64,000 nucleotides of DNA from Atkinsonella hypoxylon (taxonomy: Eukaryota; Ascomycota; Sordariomycetes; Hypocreales; Clavicipitaceae). Both the position numbers and the translations under genes were made by a program. The notes below the pieces were generated by a model. It was not told where the DNA came from. It did not search any database and worked only from the letters and a program-made list of their open reading frames with translations. This document shows, in pieces, positions 1-12,372 of the stretch. The stretch lies in NCBI GenBank assembly GCA_000729835.1, contig JFHB01000027.1, positions 62,001 to 126,000 of the forward strand, written 5' to 3'. Each line of letters opens with the position of its first letter. Positions within the stretch are counted from its first letter, which is position 1.

Positions 1-2406
1 GAGGGAGATACCTCGCTCTCCAACAACTGTCTCATCCCCATCAGGGAGTTGGGCAAAGTCATCCAAAAGAGCACAGGCCTTGACCGTTTTCTCGTAAAAT
101 TCCGAATCATATCGGTATCCAAAAATTATATTCTCCTTTACGGTTGCGTTCAAGATCCATGTCTGCTGAGAAGCATAGGCAACGGTTCCTCTGACTTCAA
201 CAGAGCCCTTGACTTTGAATAGGTCTCCCAAAATGCTTTGCAAAAAGGAGGACTTGCCAGAACCAACGCGGCCAACAACGCACGACAGCTCACCTTTGTA
301 AGCTGTAAAGTTGATGTTTTTCAAAGCTTCTTTGGTCTCGTGACGATTCCATGAGAACGAGCCATCACGGACAATGACTGCCTCCTCGCCCATTTCCTGA
401 GGAGCTGCTTTAATGGTCACAGCCTCGGACTGCAGCTCTTCTGCGGTCAAGAAACTGGTCAAACGGCCAACTGCAACAGAAGCCTCGACAATAGAAGTGA
501 TAAGCATGGGCAAAATCGCCAGAGGGAAAGTCAACAAATTGAACAGGGCAAGCGCCGGGAAGATGATATCAGTTGTGAGGGGCTTGTCTTGCGTAAGGAC
601 GAAAGCGGTGAAAGTAGAGCAAGAGACAAGAAATGGTGCTGTGGTCCATGTGAAATTGGCAAAGGCCTGTGTTGCGCCAATTCGTCGCAGGTTCTTGAGC
701 TCTTGCTCGTTTCGCACGTAGTTGAGCTTGTTCATAAACGCAGCACCCCAAGCGTACAGCTTGATGCTCTTCATGTTGGTGATGATTTCGTTGATGAGTC
801 TGCTTCGGGCATCTTTGTTCTTCATCTGATCTTTTTGTAGGTCCCTCATTATTCTCGCAACCCATCCTTGGGCTGGCATCATGATAATCATGACAATAAT
901 GCCAGCCATCATTGACCATCCAACCAAGTTGTAGAGCGATACCATGCAAATGATGATCTGGAAAGGTGCAGACCAGGCCTGTTGTAGGAACTGAGTCAAA
1001 TCTTGGAGACGTTGAGCGTCCACAGCCATATAATTGACAAGATCACCAGTAGTCTTGGTAGATCGACCCTCGTTAGACAGCCTCAATGACTTTCGGTAAA
1101 TCGTGGATCCGAGACCGCCCTTGATTCGCATACCTGTCTCGAAAGACATTTGGAAATATTGGTGCTACGAATATCGAATCAGTGACAATACGTCTTTCAA
1201 GGGTCTGGAGCAACATACCACCATGGCAGTTTGAAACACGGCACAGGCGAACATGGCCAGAGCAATGGCAGCGCCTTGGATAACAGGCTGAGGATCATCA
1301 GGACGGGTATAATAAGACTTGACCCAATTCAGTAGCAATCGAAGGAGCTGTGGCTGAATGTACTGTGCGACATCGTTGCCAGCCTTGAAAAAGGCTGCGA
1401 CTGCATATGGACCACCGTAAGCACGAAACAAGGCCAACCACAGAGACGGCGATTTCGGGCGATGCTTCAATTCATGAGACCAGGCTTTCTCGAAAGATGC
1501 GCCGGTGCTCTTAGTTTGATCAGATTTAGCCAAGCCCCATAAGTCCTTCTCGGTCAAAAAGACCTTGTAACCGTAGCGCATCATAGGCGTCATCCATGAA
1601 AAGGTCAGCCGAGAGAAAACATTGGCGTATTCTACAGGGCACTCCTCGTCTTCGGAGATAGCTTCATATCCACTTGGCACATGCTGTCGCGGCCACAGCC
1701 ACTCGACCAAGAATTCAACAATCGAAGAGCCAAATCCGATACAGAATGTGATAAAGTAGGGTAAATTGACATGGTATATCTGCTGTGAAATCAAAGACCG
1801 AAATTTGACAGTAAGTGAGATGATCAGTAGTAGCCAGTAGAAAAGGACGACACCATTGGCGTGTCGTAGGCGCGAGTGCTCTACCCATTGGATAGAAAAA
1901 ATGACAAACATAGAGAGCATCGTTAAGAATGTGGTCAAGACACGGAAGTCACCATACCAGATGCCGGGCATGCCCAGAATTTGAATCACGAGCTGGACAG
2001 CGAAGTCGGCGACGAGAAAGGCGAGTAGGGACTGGCAAAAAGTGGCACGTTAGCATATCCCGAAATATGAAAATTCGTACAAGCGCGCTCTCACCTGCTT
2101 GATCCAAAAATGAGCATTCTTGGGAATCCCATCCTCCAACGGCTTCTTCTTACGCAACAACCACCAAATGGCCACGGGTCCAAGGATGAGAGCATAAACA
2201 GAGACTGTAGCAAGCCAGACATCGATAAAGCATGGAGTAAAGTCGTATCTGTACTTGCTGATTGGTCCCCAGCCTTCTTCATTACCACAAAGAGGTTGTT
2301 TGAATCCGGAGATGGAAAAATAGTTGCTGCCAAGCTGCCCCAACGGCCGGAAGCCGGTGAAGGAGCCGGTGCGCAGAAGGACCTGCTGCTCGCTGTAAGA
2401 ACCCAT
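1..2406 (-). CDS. Vacuolar ABC transporter, ABCC/MRP type (Ycf1-like), 3' part missing
   Basis: Full-size ABC exporter of the multidrug-resistance-protein class. Yeast Ycf1 in this family pumps glutathione conjugates and metal-glutathione complexes into the vacuole. Three exons are seen: 2406-2095, 2031-1219 and 1164 to the window edge, with introns at 2032-2094 and 1165-1218, both in phase 0. About 763 residues are present: an N-terminal membrane domain (TMD0), a linker, the first transmembrane domain and the start of nucleotide-binding domain 1. Walker A (GRVGSGKSS) is visible; the ABC signature and the second half lie beyond the left edge. The start at 2406 (MGSYSEQQ) was chosen; another in-frame ATG lies five codons upstream at 2421. 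The family assignment is strong. The substrate and the vacuolar location are inferred from the family. Confidence 0.9.
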
Positions 2407-3647
2407 ATTCCTACCCGTCACGACACGTCGAATTTGTGTTGAGTTGCAAAGGTCACCACCGCATGCTCAAGTCATCCAGGACCGGATCGGGTCGTCGGCG
2501 TGGGCAATTATGGTCGGATGTAAGTGTCGGAGTGTGCGCCGCCTAAGCTTAGAGAAGCAGACTCCAAGTCGAATGGGGAAAATGACGACGTAGACGAGTG
2601 AGACACGATTCACGGTCCAGTTTTCCGCAAGAGGTGCACAAGTTCAACTGGGAAGGACGATATACTTTGCGGAGAGAGCAGACAGCTATTATTGCAGGCC
2701 AGAGAAGTAGGACAACAACGAAAGCGTCTGGTCGCAGTGCGTGTGCCTCGAAGTACTGTAACAGGGCAAAGAAAGTTCAATGAATGACTGGACTAGGACG
2801 ACTAGGACGACTAAGACGACTAAGACTATACGCAAGCAACCAATTTCGCCGGGTTTGTCAGCGCAGGCGCTAAACGACTTTGCCTTCGAGCCACATCCAA
2901 CTGGTTCGCCAGCTGGCCAGTCAGCCAGCCGGCCGGCCGGCTAGCCAGCAAGCCAAGGAAGGTGCCAGGCCTAATTGACAGATATTAAACCGGCACTGGG
3001 GATTAGGGGAGGGAGGGGGGCCCCTCACACCACTATCAACGGAGGCGCTAGTATCCTGGCAAGATGCTAACATATTAATCCTACACTCACTGCTCACTCC
3101 GCCGTCTCTGAGGGTTGGATTAAACTGTCACCTACGGGCCTAGTTAGCGTGGCAGCTTAGTTTGCTTTCCCCACTTTCTGCTTCTGCTGTTGTCCACATT
3201 TTCCATATGTGTAACTACTTCGTACTCCGTATGTCTGCATAATAATGCTCCGTAATGCAAGAATCCCGGTAGCGGTGTTAAGGGCTCTAATCGGTAGCAG
3301 GTGACACCACTCCTTTTCACCGCGGACAAAACCTGGGGCGTGCAAGTATACCAGCATTATACATTATACACATGATAGGTTACTACGGAATATATTTTGC
3401 CTTGTCTATTTGGGTTGCTGATAATCGAACACTGCCAAAGGGATATGACCAGTCTCACTCACTGACTGCACCAAGACGGTTCTTCGCCAGGGCTATTGTG
3501 GATGGGGCATAAGCACGGCTGGCCCATTATTATTAGTCATAGTCGGCCTTATCGGACATAAATAAGCACACTAGTGCCGAGTGGTTGCTGACACATCCAG
3601 AATATAGGAGTTCCTTGTTTGCAATACAAACAATACAATCTAGTTCA
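2407..3647. other. Intergenic, upstream of the ABC transporter
   Basis: No credible gene. It holds the presumed promoter of the leftward ABC transporter and the 3' flank of the DUF1749 hydrolase. Visible structure is a short tandem repeat at about 2790-2826 and a GCC/GGC-rich imperfect palindromic tract (ccggccggccggctagcc) near 2930-2950. Confidence 0.6.
2790..2826. repeat. Short tandem repeat, unit about 9 bp (gactaggac/gactaagac)
   Basis: Four consecutive near-identical copies of a 9-bp unit, with a g-to-a change in the later copies. It lies in the upstream region of the ABC transporter. No function is evident. Confidence 0.7.
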
Positions 3648-4722
3648 TCACCCTTCTAGTGTTTTCAAAAAATCAACTACTCGTTGGCCTAGCCATTCCC
3701 TTGCCTTTTCTTCCCACACCTGATGGCTGGCTTCGGGAATGAGACCTGACAGCGGACTGACCACCGCGTTCGCCTTCCGAAGGCGCTGGTTCTCCATGGC
3801 TTGATCGACAAAAGCCGGCACATGTTCATCGTTGGCAGAGTGGAGAGCGAGCACAGGTTTATTGAAGCGGCTCCAGTACTTGCGAAGTGTCTCATCGTCC
3901 AAATCAGATGAGAAGTAATCATCGTCCCCGCTGCAAATAGGGTTGATCCCCGGTCAATACTCTCTATTGCAAATGGCGGCTGGGCTGGTGCTGTCTGTGC
4001 TAGAGAACAGCTGAACTTACTCTTTGGCAAAGAGAGACCTGAACCTATAGGCAGATATTGGTGCCTCGATACCCTGTGGCACCTTCCCGCTTGGAAGGCA
4101 GTCGTGGTCTCTACCATCTGCAATCCACTGATCGGCTAGTTCAAGAGCTTCCTGGTAAGCCTGATAGAGTTCATTTACAGATTCTCTGTCGGATATTGGA
4201 CCTTGCATGATGAAGCCATCCACAGGAGGGTTGCTGTGTCTGATATAATCGGCATACTCAATACAGTCCTGGTTCATTCCTGTCAGTGACATTATGTCGA
4301 TTAAGTATGACCATGATGGGTGAGGTGAGCCGTAGACAGCCCGTTTCAAATCATGTCAGTCATACTTGACAACCTGTAGAGTGTCCAAATAGGACAATCT
4401 TCTCTTTCCCTAATCCTCGCAGATACCTGACAAGTGCGGCAATATCGTCAACGTCCTTCTTCAAGCTGGACGTCCCGTATCCGTTGAAGGAGCTTCTCAT
4501 TCGAGCTTCGAAGATGGAATAGCCAACATCTTTGCCGACGGCGTCTAGATATTTGGCAACAGTTCTGATATACGGCACGGTGTGAGGACCATCTCCTAGG
4601 CCGCCAATGAAGATGATGGCATTCTTGGTTGTGGAGCTAGCCCCAAGCTCATACGCACAGGCACCGTGGGTAGGTGATTTGTACGGATGAACAGTGACCA
4701 GAAACGGTGCGTCGGAGGCCAT
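3648..4722 (-). CDS. Alpha/beta hydrolase of the DUF1749 family (SidJ-like)
   Basis: Predicted 295-residue alpha/beta hydrolase. Exons are 4722-4366, 4268-4021 and 3930-3648; the introns of 97 and 90 bp join in frame. The nucleophile elbow is GHSTG (Ser115), a likely acid is Asp236 in HSANDEHVP, and the catalytic His is His271 in SHQVW. The family motif around GDDDYFSSDL is restored only when the second intron is removed. DUF1749 includes Aspergillus SidJ, which hydrolyses the siderophore fusarinine C so that iron can be released, and also members of unknown function. A siderophore role here is inference: no siderophore biosynthesis gene is next to it. The gene is divergent from TTI1 with only 358 bp between start codons, and its length fits the family. 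Confidence 0.88.
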
Positions 4723-5080
4723 GGTGATAGTTCAGAACGGCACTGGAATCAGAATGATTTTTTTCTTGTGAGAAGTGATGTCCCTATGGGGCTCATGAGC
4801 AGTCAACTTGCAACGACCCCGTCGCAGTCCGCAACAACTCATCCTTCGGTTTTCCGCTTCTAGCACAGTGCAAGTTAAACGCGTACTGTATGCCACTTTG
4901 CTACATGCAGATCCATCCACCTCCGCGTCGTGATGACCTCGTTACTAAGCGACTACCTTCATTGCACCACTCCAAAGCAAGCTGCTCAGTCCGGTGGCGT
5001 ATCATTGTTGTATGCACGACATCTGGCCATTTTGCCATGTCGAGGCAAACCCAGCGCACCAAATCTTGACAGCCGCGGCA
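4723..5080. promoter_or_regulatory. Divergent promoter between the DUF1749 hydrolase and TTI1
   Basis: A 358-bp spacer between two start codons that point away from each other, so it must hold both promoters. No TATA box or known operator stands out. Reading frames across it on the minus strand are incidental. Confidence 0.6.
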
Positions 5081-8000
5081 ATGGACAAGCAAGAGTCCAG
5101 CTCGGAGCGCAATGAGTTGTTTCAAAAGGTAATATTCGTGCTCATTCCATGGCCTTACATACAAGAGGCTCATTTGCTGACTTGCATAGCTGAAACCATG
5201 CTGTGTCAAAATTAGCCAACTGGCTATTCGTGAAGCCGAAAACCCCAAAGCTTCTCGTGAGCTTCAAGACCTCACCGGACAAGTGCTAGACATCCTCAAC
5301 CATCAAATCCAGAGCAAACCGTCAGCACTAGATGAGAAGCTTGCCGAATATGTCTTCTTCCCACTGTATCATATTTTCCGGCGCATTGACCAGTACCCGG
5401 CACAGCTCACGGAAAACTGCATCAAATGTCTTCAGATTCTCATCTACCATGGCTGGAAGTCGAAGATCGCCCCGAAATTCGTGCAGCAGATTTTCAGTTT
5501 CCTGGTGTTTATCATTGACGGAGCACCTGGGACGGATAGGGACGAACGCAACATCCCTGAGGAGCTGCAGGTGGAAGTATTTCGCGCACTGCTGTTGATT
5601 TTTAAGACAGCTGGGTCATCAGCCAACGCAGTGTCGGGGTTAACTGAAGAAGATGCGATGCCTGCCTTGGGTCATGGTATCACGGTGATACTGGAAAGAG
5701 CTTGCCATGGTGACAGCCCTCAGATACAAGGTGAGGCACTAGATGTGCTCCAAGCATTATATGCATCACTTCGCGAACAGGCCGCCTTAGCCAACTTTCT
5801 CCCAGGAGTCGTCTCTTCCATGTCAAGGCTTCTGTCTTCTCCCAAGCGCCATAAAGCTACAGTCTTGTCGAAAGGCCTATCAGTGGTGCAGACTGTGCTT
5901 ACCAAGGTGCTTGGGGATCTGAGAACGCGGAGTATCTTGCCAAGGCCGAACAGCGAGCAGCTTCCGCAAGGTGGAAACTCCGAGAAGGACGAGGTCTTGA
6001 CAACATCATGGCTTCAAGCCACATCATCTCAGGTCAAGCTCGCATTGTCAACAGTGATGAAACTGCGTTTACATAGTTCACACAACGTTCGCGAAGCGTT
6101 GTCAAGACTGTGCATTTCGCTCTTGGACGAATGTCATAATTCTCTCTCGAATTGCACAACACTTTTAGTTGAAACTGCAATCCTTCTGGAAGAGGATGAT
6201 CAGGAGTCGGGCATCTCATCAAGAGCCTCGCAGACTAATCTGTGCCACTTGGCAACTATATACCCCGAACTGTGCGACTCTGTCAAAACAGCAGTATATA
6301 GCTGGATGTCAAGCCTGCCGAGTATCATGCAGTCTGGTGACGAGGATGTGAAGAAGACCGCTGTGCATAACCTATCTAAGGGTGTAGATGTTTTACAGAA
6401 ATTGGCTATTGAATCTTTCACGCTAGAAGATTCGCTGAGCAGCGCACTGCGGGACAGCATTGTCTCGCTCATGCAATCATCGAGACAGGCACAGCCAACG
6501 TCACACTTGCAGCTACTGGATGGGTCCCAAACCAGTAAGGAGCTCTCGTCAGAGCACACTTTTTCGCCGGTATTGATAGCAAGTGAGAGCCAGCGGTCAC
6601 TGAGACAAGAAGTCATTGATCTAGTAAGCCATATTGGGTCATCATCCCTGAAAGCTTCTGTCGCCGCCAGCATGATCGAACATTTGCGAGAGTCAGAATC
6701 AGCCGATCAGATTGCATCTTTTTGGATATGCCATGAATTAGTCAAAGCGTTAAATGTATCTAACGCTGATTCGGACGCTTTTCTAGACTTGTCTGCCTTT
6801 GGAGATGCAGCTGATGAGGTCCAAGTCATCTCCGAAGACCTATACTCCTACTCGGTTCAGGTCCTCGAGACTCATGAAGACTCAGGACCTGCAAACTGGC
6901 AATTAGAAGCGATTGCATTGGAAGTGGTAGCTCATTACGCTCGACGGCAGGGTCCGTCGTTCAGACTGCACCTCATCGACGTGCTGTTCCCAATCGCTAC
7001 CTTTTTAGGATCTGACAACCAGCTCCTTCAACAACACGCCATTGCCGCCTTGAATTGTATAGCCCTTTCATGCGACTATTCAAACGTCTCCGATTTAATA
7101 ATCGACAACGTGGACTACATGGTGAATTCCGTGTCGCTGAGGCTCAACTCGCTCGACGTGTCACCAGCGTCGATGCAAGTTCTCATGATGATGATACGGC
7201 TCTCCGGCCCAGGGTTAATACCACATCTGAACGACGTAGTCGAGTCAATTTTCGCCGCACTAGAGAATTATCATGGATATACATTATTGGCCGAAACCCT
7301 CTTTTCCGTTCTCAAAGAAATCGTCGATCAGACGGCTCGCAACGATAGGCGCTTGCTCACAAGTGTGGAAAAAACCATCCATGACCACAAGAAGAAGCCT
7401 GAAGTAAGACTAGGCTTGGGCGATCTTCTGGAAGACCTGAAGCGCAGAGAAGCGAGGAGGCGTCGTGACGAAGAAGAACAAGCCTCTTTTGCCGAGATCA
7501 AAGGCCATCCAACGAAGCCTTGGAAAGCTGAAATACCGGAAGAAGAAGGAGGAGGAGGAGAGCAGCCGCCTCCCGAGCCAGAGAAGGCTCCAAATTCCCC
7601 AACATACAAGTTACTCCTGCGGATAGCCTCTCTGACGCAGCACTATCTCACGTTTCCCACGGCAAAACTGAGAAGATCACTCCTGGAGCTCCTTGCAACG
7701 GCATCAACTATTCTGTGCGGCGATGAGGACAGCTTTCTGCCCTTGATAAACGCCATCTGGCCCGTCGTGATCGAACGTCTTCGTGACCCCGAACCGTTCA
7801 TCAGCATCGAGGCATGCCATGCGCTCTGCGGACTGTGCGAAGGAGCTGGAGACTTTCTGAGCACACGGTTTAGAACAGAATGGTCAGACTGGCTACGAGA
7901 CTGGTGCTTCAAGGTCAGAAGACAAGCCGAGAGCGGCAACTATTACACGCCACGGAACAGCAAGAGGGGCGCGAATTCTGAACAATCCATGGACATCTTG

Positions 8001-8339
8001 ATACCTATCCGATCTGCACATGGCCTAGGTGTCTCGGGGAAGGTGGTAGAATCGAGGGAATCGTCAGCAGGGAGTCTGGGCCAGCACGCCTCGTCTGTCA
8101 GGGTGTGGGAGGCGGTGATAACGCTACTCACAGCCATTGTCTCTTATGTCCGCGTCGACGCCGCCATGTTTGACGACATCGTTGAGCTCCTGGTGGACGT
8201 GCTAGAGAAGAATGAGGAGGTTCGCGAGGCCCTCGAGGTTATCAATGCGGATGCTGTCTGGCTGGCGAGATATGAAAGGGGACGAGTGGAAAAACTCCCT
8301 ACGCCGGTCATGGATGGGGTAAAATTTGTAGACATGTAG
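5081..8339 (+). CDS. TTI1: TTI1, subunit of the TTT (Tel2-Tti1-Tti2) cochaperone complex
   Basis: HEAT-repeat protein of about 1065 residues. In the TTT complex it works with Hsp90 to mature PI3K-like kinases (TOR, ATM/Tel1, ATR/Mec1). A tiny first exon at 5081-5128 encodes MDKQESSSERNELFQK. A 61-bp intron (5129-5189) follows, then one long exon, 5190-8339. Joining them gives FQKLKPCCVKISQLAIREAE, the conserved family start; without the first exon there is no ATG in the conserved region. Helical repeats run the whole length, broken by a charged Lys/Arg/Glu-rich linker at about residues 740-800 that contains a poly-Glu/Gly run. It is convergent with NPY1, 154 bp between stops. Confidence 0.92.
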
Positions 8340-8493
8340 ACACCCGTTGAAGAATGGTAAGAATTCTTCTCTAGCATGCATATTGCCTTCTGATATCGGC
8401 AATGTATCGCCCACGACAACAAACTGATATACACCTTTGGTCGTACAGGAAAGAAAAAGAAGAAGAAAGATGGTAAACTCCTTTATGCCAAGT

Positions 8494-9845
8494 CTATATC
8501 TTCGCATTCCCCGTCAAGTACCCCTCTACCACAGCCGTCATCAACCTATTCGCAATAGCCTGCGGCGGCGGCACCCTCAAATCGCCCTCCCGATACTCCG
8601 GCGGCGGCGCCGCAGTCATGGACGAAGTCTGGGCCAAAGCTGCGGCGACCGCCTCGACAGAAAACCACTGCGCGCTCTCGAGCTCCTTGTCATTCAGACT
8701 GATGGTCTCAGCATCCCCCGGCAGCGCCTGGGCAATAGCGCCGATCATCAAGCTCGCGGGGTACGGCCACGGCTGCGTGGAATGCACCACCACGCGCCCG
8801 ACCCGCACGCCGGCCTCTTCCCAGACTTCTCGCCGAACAGCCTCCTCGACGGACTCGCCCGGCTCGAGGAAGCCCGCGAGAAGGCTATGCCAGTGCGGCG
8901 GCCAGCGGGACTGGCGGCCCAGGAGGATGCGCTTGCCGTCAGAGGACACCACGGCCGCAATCATGGTCGGGTCGGTGCGCGGGAAGCAGATGTTGGACAC
9001 GCCGTGGCGGGTAGGACAGTCGGCTCGTTCAGCGGGCGTCTTGGAGCCGCGGAGGTCGGTGGGCGGACAGACTCGCTTGTAGCCTGCGTCGATGGAGAGA
9101 TTGGGCTGTCCGCAGCCGGCGCAGAAGACGTTGCGCGTATTCCAATCTATGATGGAACGGGCCTGCGCAAACATGGATGCTGCAAAGCCAACAAAGCATT
9201 CAACAAAGGAGTCGCTTTCAACCATTTGAAAAGAGAGAAAAGAAGTCACCAGCAAAACTCACCTGCCTCAGCGTGCAAAGTCAGGCTCCGCGTATCGGTG
9301 GCAATCCACATCCCCTTATCCTCCAGATCCTTCACCCAAGCCGCCCTCACCTCCCTCACCTCCCTCTCGCCCTTCCCCCTCGACACATCAACAGCAAAGT
9401 ACGGCCGTCCGCCAACCCTTCCATGCTCCGCCGTCTCCCACTCCTCGTCGCCCTCGGCAAACGTCGTCCCGAGGAAGACAACCAGCACAGCCGACGCCGA
9501 CGCCGACGCCGACGCAGACGAGTCGAAAGCCTTGATGCGCTCCGCGTCGCTCCTTTGAAAGGGGGCACTCGCGCCCAGCACGCCCTTTACGCCCTGGTAG
9601 TCCAGCAGCGCGAGCTCCTTCTTGCTCACCACAAGCGGACTCAGGTCGTCCAGCGCAATGTACCGGGCGAGCGGGCTCGTCGCGGCCCGATTCAGAAACG
9701 CAGAGTCGGAGCGCAAGAAGGAGTACCGGTTCAGGTGGCTTCCCGCAAAGTAATTCGTGACTTCTCTGCCGAAGCGCCGGGTGAGCATGGAGTCGTCGTC
9801 CGTGAGAGCGGGGTGCTCTGGCACGAGAGGCGGGGTGGATGTCAT
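8494..9845 (-). CDS. NPY1: Peroxisomal NADH pyrophosphatase (Nudix hydrolase)
   Basis: A 422-residue NudC/Npy1-type enzyme that hydrolyses NADH and related dinucleotides to mononucleotides. Exons are 9845-9263 and 9179-8494, with an 83-bp intron. An N-terminal NUDIX-like domain is followed by a zinc-ribbon region (C214xxC217, then further Cys at 232, 249 and 259). The complete Nudix box spans G297-V319: G297, E303, R311-E312, E315-E316 and G318 all sit in the Gx5Ex7REUxEExGU pattern. The protein ends in Ala-Lys-Ile, a known yeast type 1 peroxisomal signal variant. The ATG at 9845 is preferred because the ATG at 10043 would add a Lys/Arg-rich leader unlike the family. An (Ala-Ser)n run from a hexanucleotide repeat sits between the two domains. 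Confidence 0.92.
9488..9521. repeat. In-frame GACGCC microsatellite within NPY1
   Basis: Tandem gacgcc/gacgca units inside exon 1 of NPY1. On the coding strand they give an alternating Ser-Ala tract in a loop between the N-terminal domain and the zinc ribbon. The unit is 6 bp, so length changes keep the frame. Confidence 0.8.
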
Positions 9846-10453
9846 GGGAATGCGGAGGTGTACGATGAAGAAGTTATTGAATTGGCCGTCGCGTTGTTTG
9901 AACAAAGGTGAATTTTTTTTTTTTTCGTTCCTGGTTTTTGATGTATGCGGGATTTCCTGATTTGGGATTTTTCCTATGGTTGATTGTCTATTTTTCTTCT
10001 TTCTTCTTTTCCCTTGGCTCTTTCTCCTGAGAAGCGTGGTCATGGTGGGATAATCGCCGACGGGTTGTGGGGATGATGAGTAATAAATACATGATGCTTG
10101 CGGGGCGTCGGTGTGTGGATATAGAGAAGAATTGCAGGGCCATGGTCAATTTTCTGGCGGCAATCCCACTCTGTTTCAGCCGATCGTGAGGTCATGATGC
10201 TTGGTTATGCCAATATCCAACTCTTTGCGGGTGCAATTGATCTAGTATACAACTCCGTTGACATGTTGAACAACCGCGTTTGAAGCTGATACATGTTTTT
10301 CCCCTTGCCTCGTTATGTAACGATAATAGACGCCAGTGGACGCACCGTCTCGATAACAAAAAAAAAAAAAACCACTTTTCCTTTTTCCTTGATGCTACGA
10401 TATTTTTTAAAAGTTTGTTCTGTTGACCGTATCAAGTGTGCATAAATGTCAAA
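9846..10453. other. Intergenic between NPY1 start and the PQ-loop gene stop
   Basis: No gene seen. It should contain the NPY1 promoter and the 3' end of the PQ-loop gene. Homopolymer runs occur at about 9909-9925 (T) and 10359-10371 (A). Confidence 0.6.
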
Positions 10454-11856
10454 TTACACGTTCCCAGAGTCGTCTCGTTGGAGGAGCGTTCGCTGGTCGT
10501 GACGTGCGTTTCCCCTCTTGTGTTGTCTTTCATTGGCGGCCGAGAATAAGTCATCATCATTCGGTGCGGGAATTTCGTCTTCTTCCTCATTTCTGCTGTA
10601 ATAGAAATACTGGCAGAAGACAACGAGGTCCATTAGCAGCGTCACGATTGCACCGCACAGCCAGCTCAGGTTGACCAGCATGTATTTGCCGTAAATGCGC
10701 CCCGCTTCTCCAGAGTTGCACTTGTGGTGCTTGCACCGGGGCTCGTAGGCCAAGATGGACAAGACGTATGTCACGTTTCCGAGACAGGCAAAGATGAAGA
10801 AGAGCATGCTAAGCCCTTCTGTGGTCTTTCGACGGTAGTTGAGAATGAGCTGGGGAACTCGCGATGCGATGTAGAAGACGGCACAAAGGTAGCCGAAACA
10901 TTGTCCCCAAACGCTGAACGTGAGGGCGTCTTCTCCGCCAGGTGATGCATCTTTTTCGCCACCTGACGTCTTCGCTCCGAGGAGCCAGCCCGAAACGCCA
11001 GCTGCGCAGACCATGACTACGATGACTGCATTCCAGACGATGGTCTGAAGAGTGCTCCGGGGAGGTGGTGGTGGGGATCCGGTGTGCGAAATATGAGGTA
11101 CCGCAGGTGAAAGGCCCGTCCATTCGGATCGGCCATGTTCGTGATGGTTCATTTCTCCCAATAAAGCGGTCCGTTCGTCGGCGTTGCCGTTGGCCACAGG
11201 TGAGGCGGCTGGATTTGGGCTTGGCGTGGTTGGCTCGTCGCGCAACGTGAATCCTCGGTAGTAAAAGCATTGGCCCAGCAGTACGATGTCAGCCAAGGTA
11301 TAATAGACGGCCAGAATGATCTGTGCCATGGCGCGAGATTAGCATTGATCCCTGACAAAAGCGCCAGAGGCGGACATGGTGTACCATGGTGGGCAAGACA
11401 CCCTGGAGGGCCGCGCCAGCGATATTGAAGACATCTCCAATCAGCCACACGATGATGAATTGAATTGAGAGAGCTTCTGCAGAGCCAGATTTCCAGTTTG
11501 CGATGAGTTGCGGCGTAAAGACAATGACTGCAGGACCTTGTTAGCGGCATGGGTTGAGGAATGGCAGTAGAGCATAAAGGAAATAGCAACACACCCCAAC
11601 AAGCGATGGATATCGACCTGGATTAGATGAACGGCAGAAGATGGGTTAGCGACATGCATATTATTATCCGAGAGATGTGGTCTGCAAGGTAATGGATGGT
11701 TTCACAGCCCACCGGAAGGCTCCCAAGATTCCCTGGAGGTGGAGGTGGAGGTGGAGGTGACAGCAAAGACGCATTGCAATTGCATCTTTTGACTCACCCG
11801 CAAATCCCCGATATGGCTTCGACATCCAGATGCAGGTTCGCCAATGGTGGAGCCAT
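10454..11856 (-). CDS. PQ-loop membrane protein, Ypq/PQLC2-like vacuolar amino-acid transporter
   Basis: A 363-residue seven-helix protein with two PQ-loop motifs: FTPQLIANWKSG near the N-terminus and SRVPQLILNYRRKT in the C-terminal half. Members such as yeast Ypq1-3 and human PQLC2 move cationic amino acids across the vacuolar or lysosomal membrane. There are four exons: 11856-11798, 11617-11595, 11527-11385 and 11320-10454. The second exon is only 23 nt; joining rebuilds ISGICGSISIACWVIVFTPQ, the conserved first helix and PQ loop. A Pro/Ser-rich loop of about 70 residues lies in the middle, and the C-terminal tail is charged. The protein family is clear; the exact substrate is inference. 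Confidence 0.88.
11595..11617 (-). other. 23-nt micro-exon of the PQ-loop gene
   Basis: Needed to code SISIACW in the first transmembrane helix. It is bounded by a CCAG acceptor and a GTGTGT donor. Skipping it would shift the frame, since 23 is not a multiple of three. Confidence 0.75.
11733..11759. repeat. GGAGGT hexanucleotide repeat
   Basis: More than four tandem ggaggt units inside the first intron of the PQ-loop gene. Confidence 0.8.
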
Positions 11857-12348
11857 GCTGTAAAGTATGCAGCTGGGGGTACGGAGTAGTTCAAATCAAT
11901 TGATTGTTTTACGGGCCGGCGGAGATGAGGGTTGGTTTTTGTGTCGGCAAGCCGAGGAATGAACGGAATAAAACAAAAGGTAACGTAGCGGTCAGAGGAG
12001 GGGGGTAGAGCGACGAGATGGATTCCAGGGGGCGAAGCGGCCATCCATCTCGATGAAGACAGATGGACTTTTTTTTTTTTTTGGGATCCTCGTCGTTGTG
12101 CCGCTTTCGTCTTGATACTCAAAGTAATAGCAAAGTGGTCCTAGAGTCTTGACACTTACAGTGCCAGGCTCAGGTGGCGCTAGGCAGGGCCACGCAGCTG
12201 CACGCAGCCAGCAACCATGCATGGCAGTTGTCCTCAGCTGCCGCCCAGCCCAGCAGGTGATTGGACAGACAATCGGGCCTAGCGTTTGGCGCTAGCCGCA
12301 CTATGATGCACAAAAGGCTCAAGCTGTCAAAGACCAAGACCGACCCTC

Positions 12349-12372
12349 ATCCGCATCCGCATCCGCATCCGC
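12349..12372. repeat. CATCCG microsatellite
   Basis: Four tandem ccgcat units, intergenic. Confidence 0.8.

Noticed and set aside
4901..5248. 115-codon minus-strand frame
   Set aside because: Overlaps the TTI1 promoter and its spliced N-terminus; no family resemblance.
8437..9558. Long plus-strand open frame of 373 codons
   Set aside because: It lies antisense to NPY1, whose Nudix box and zinc ribbon are unmistakable. The high GC content keeps the complement open.
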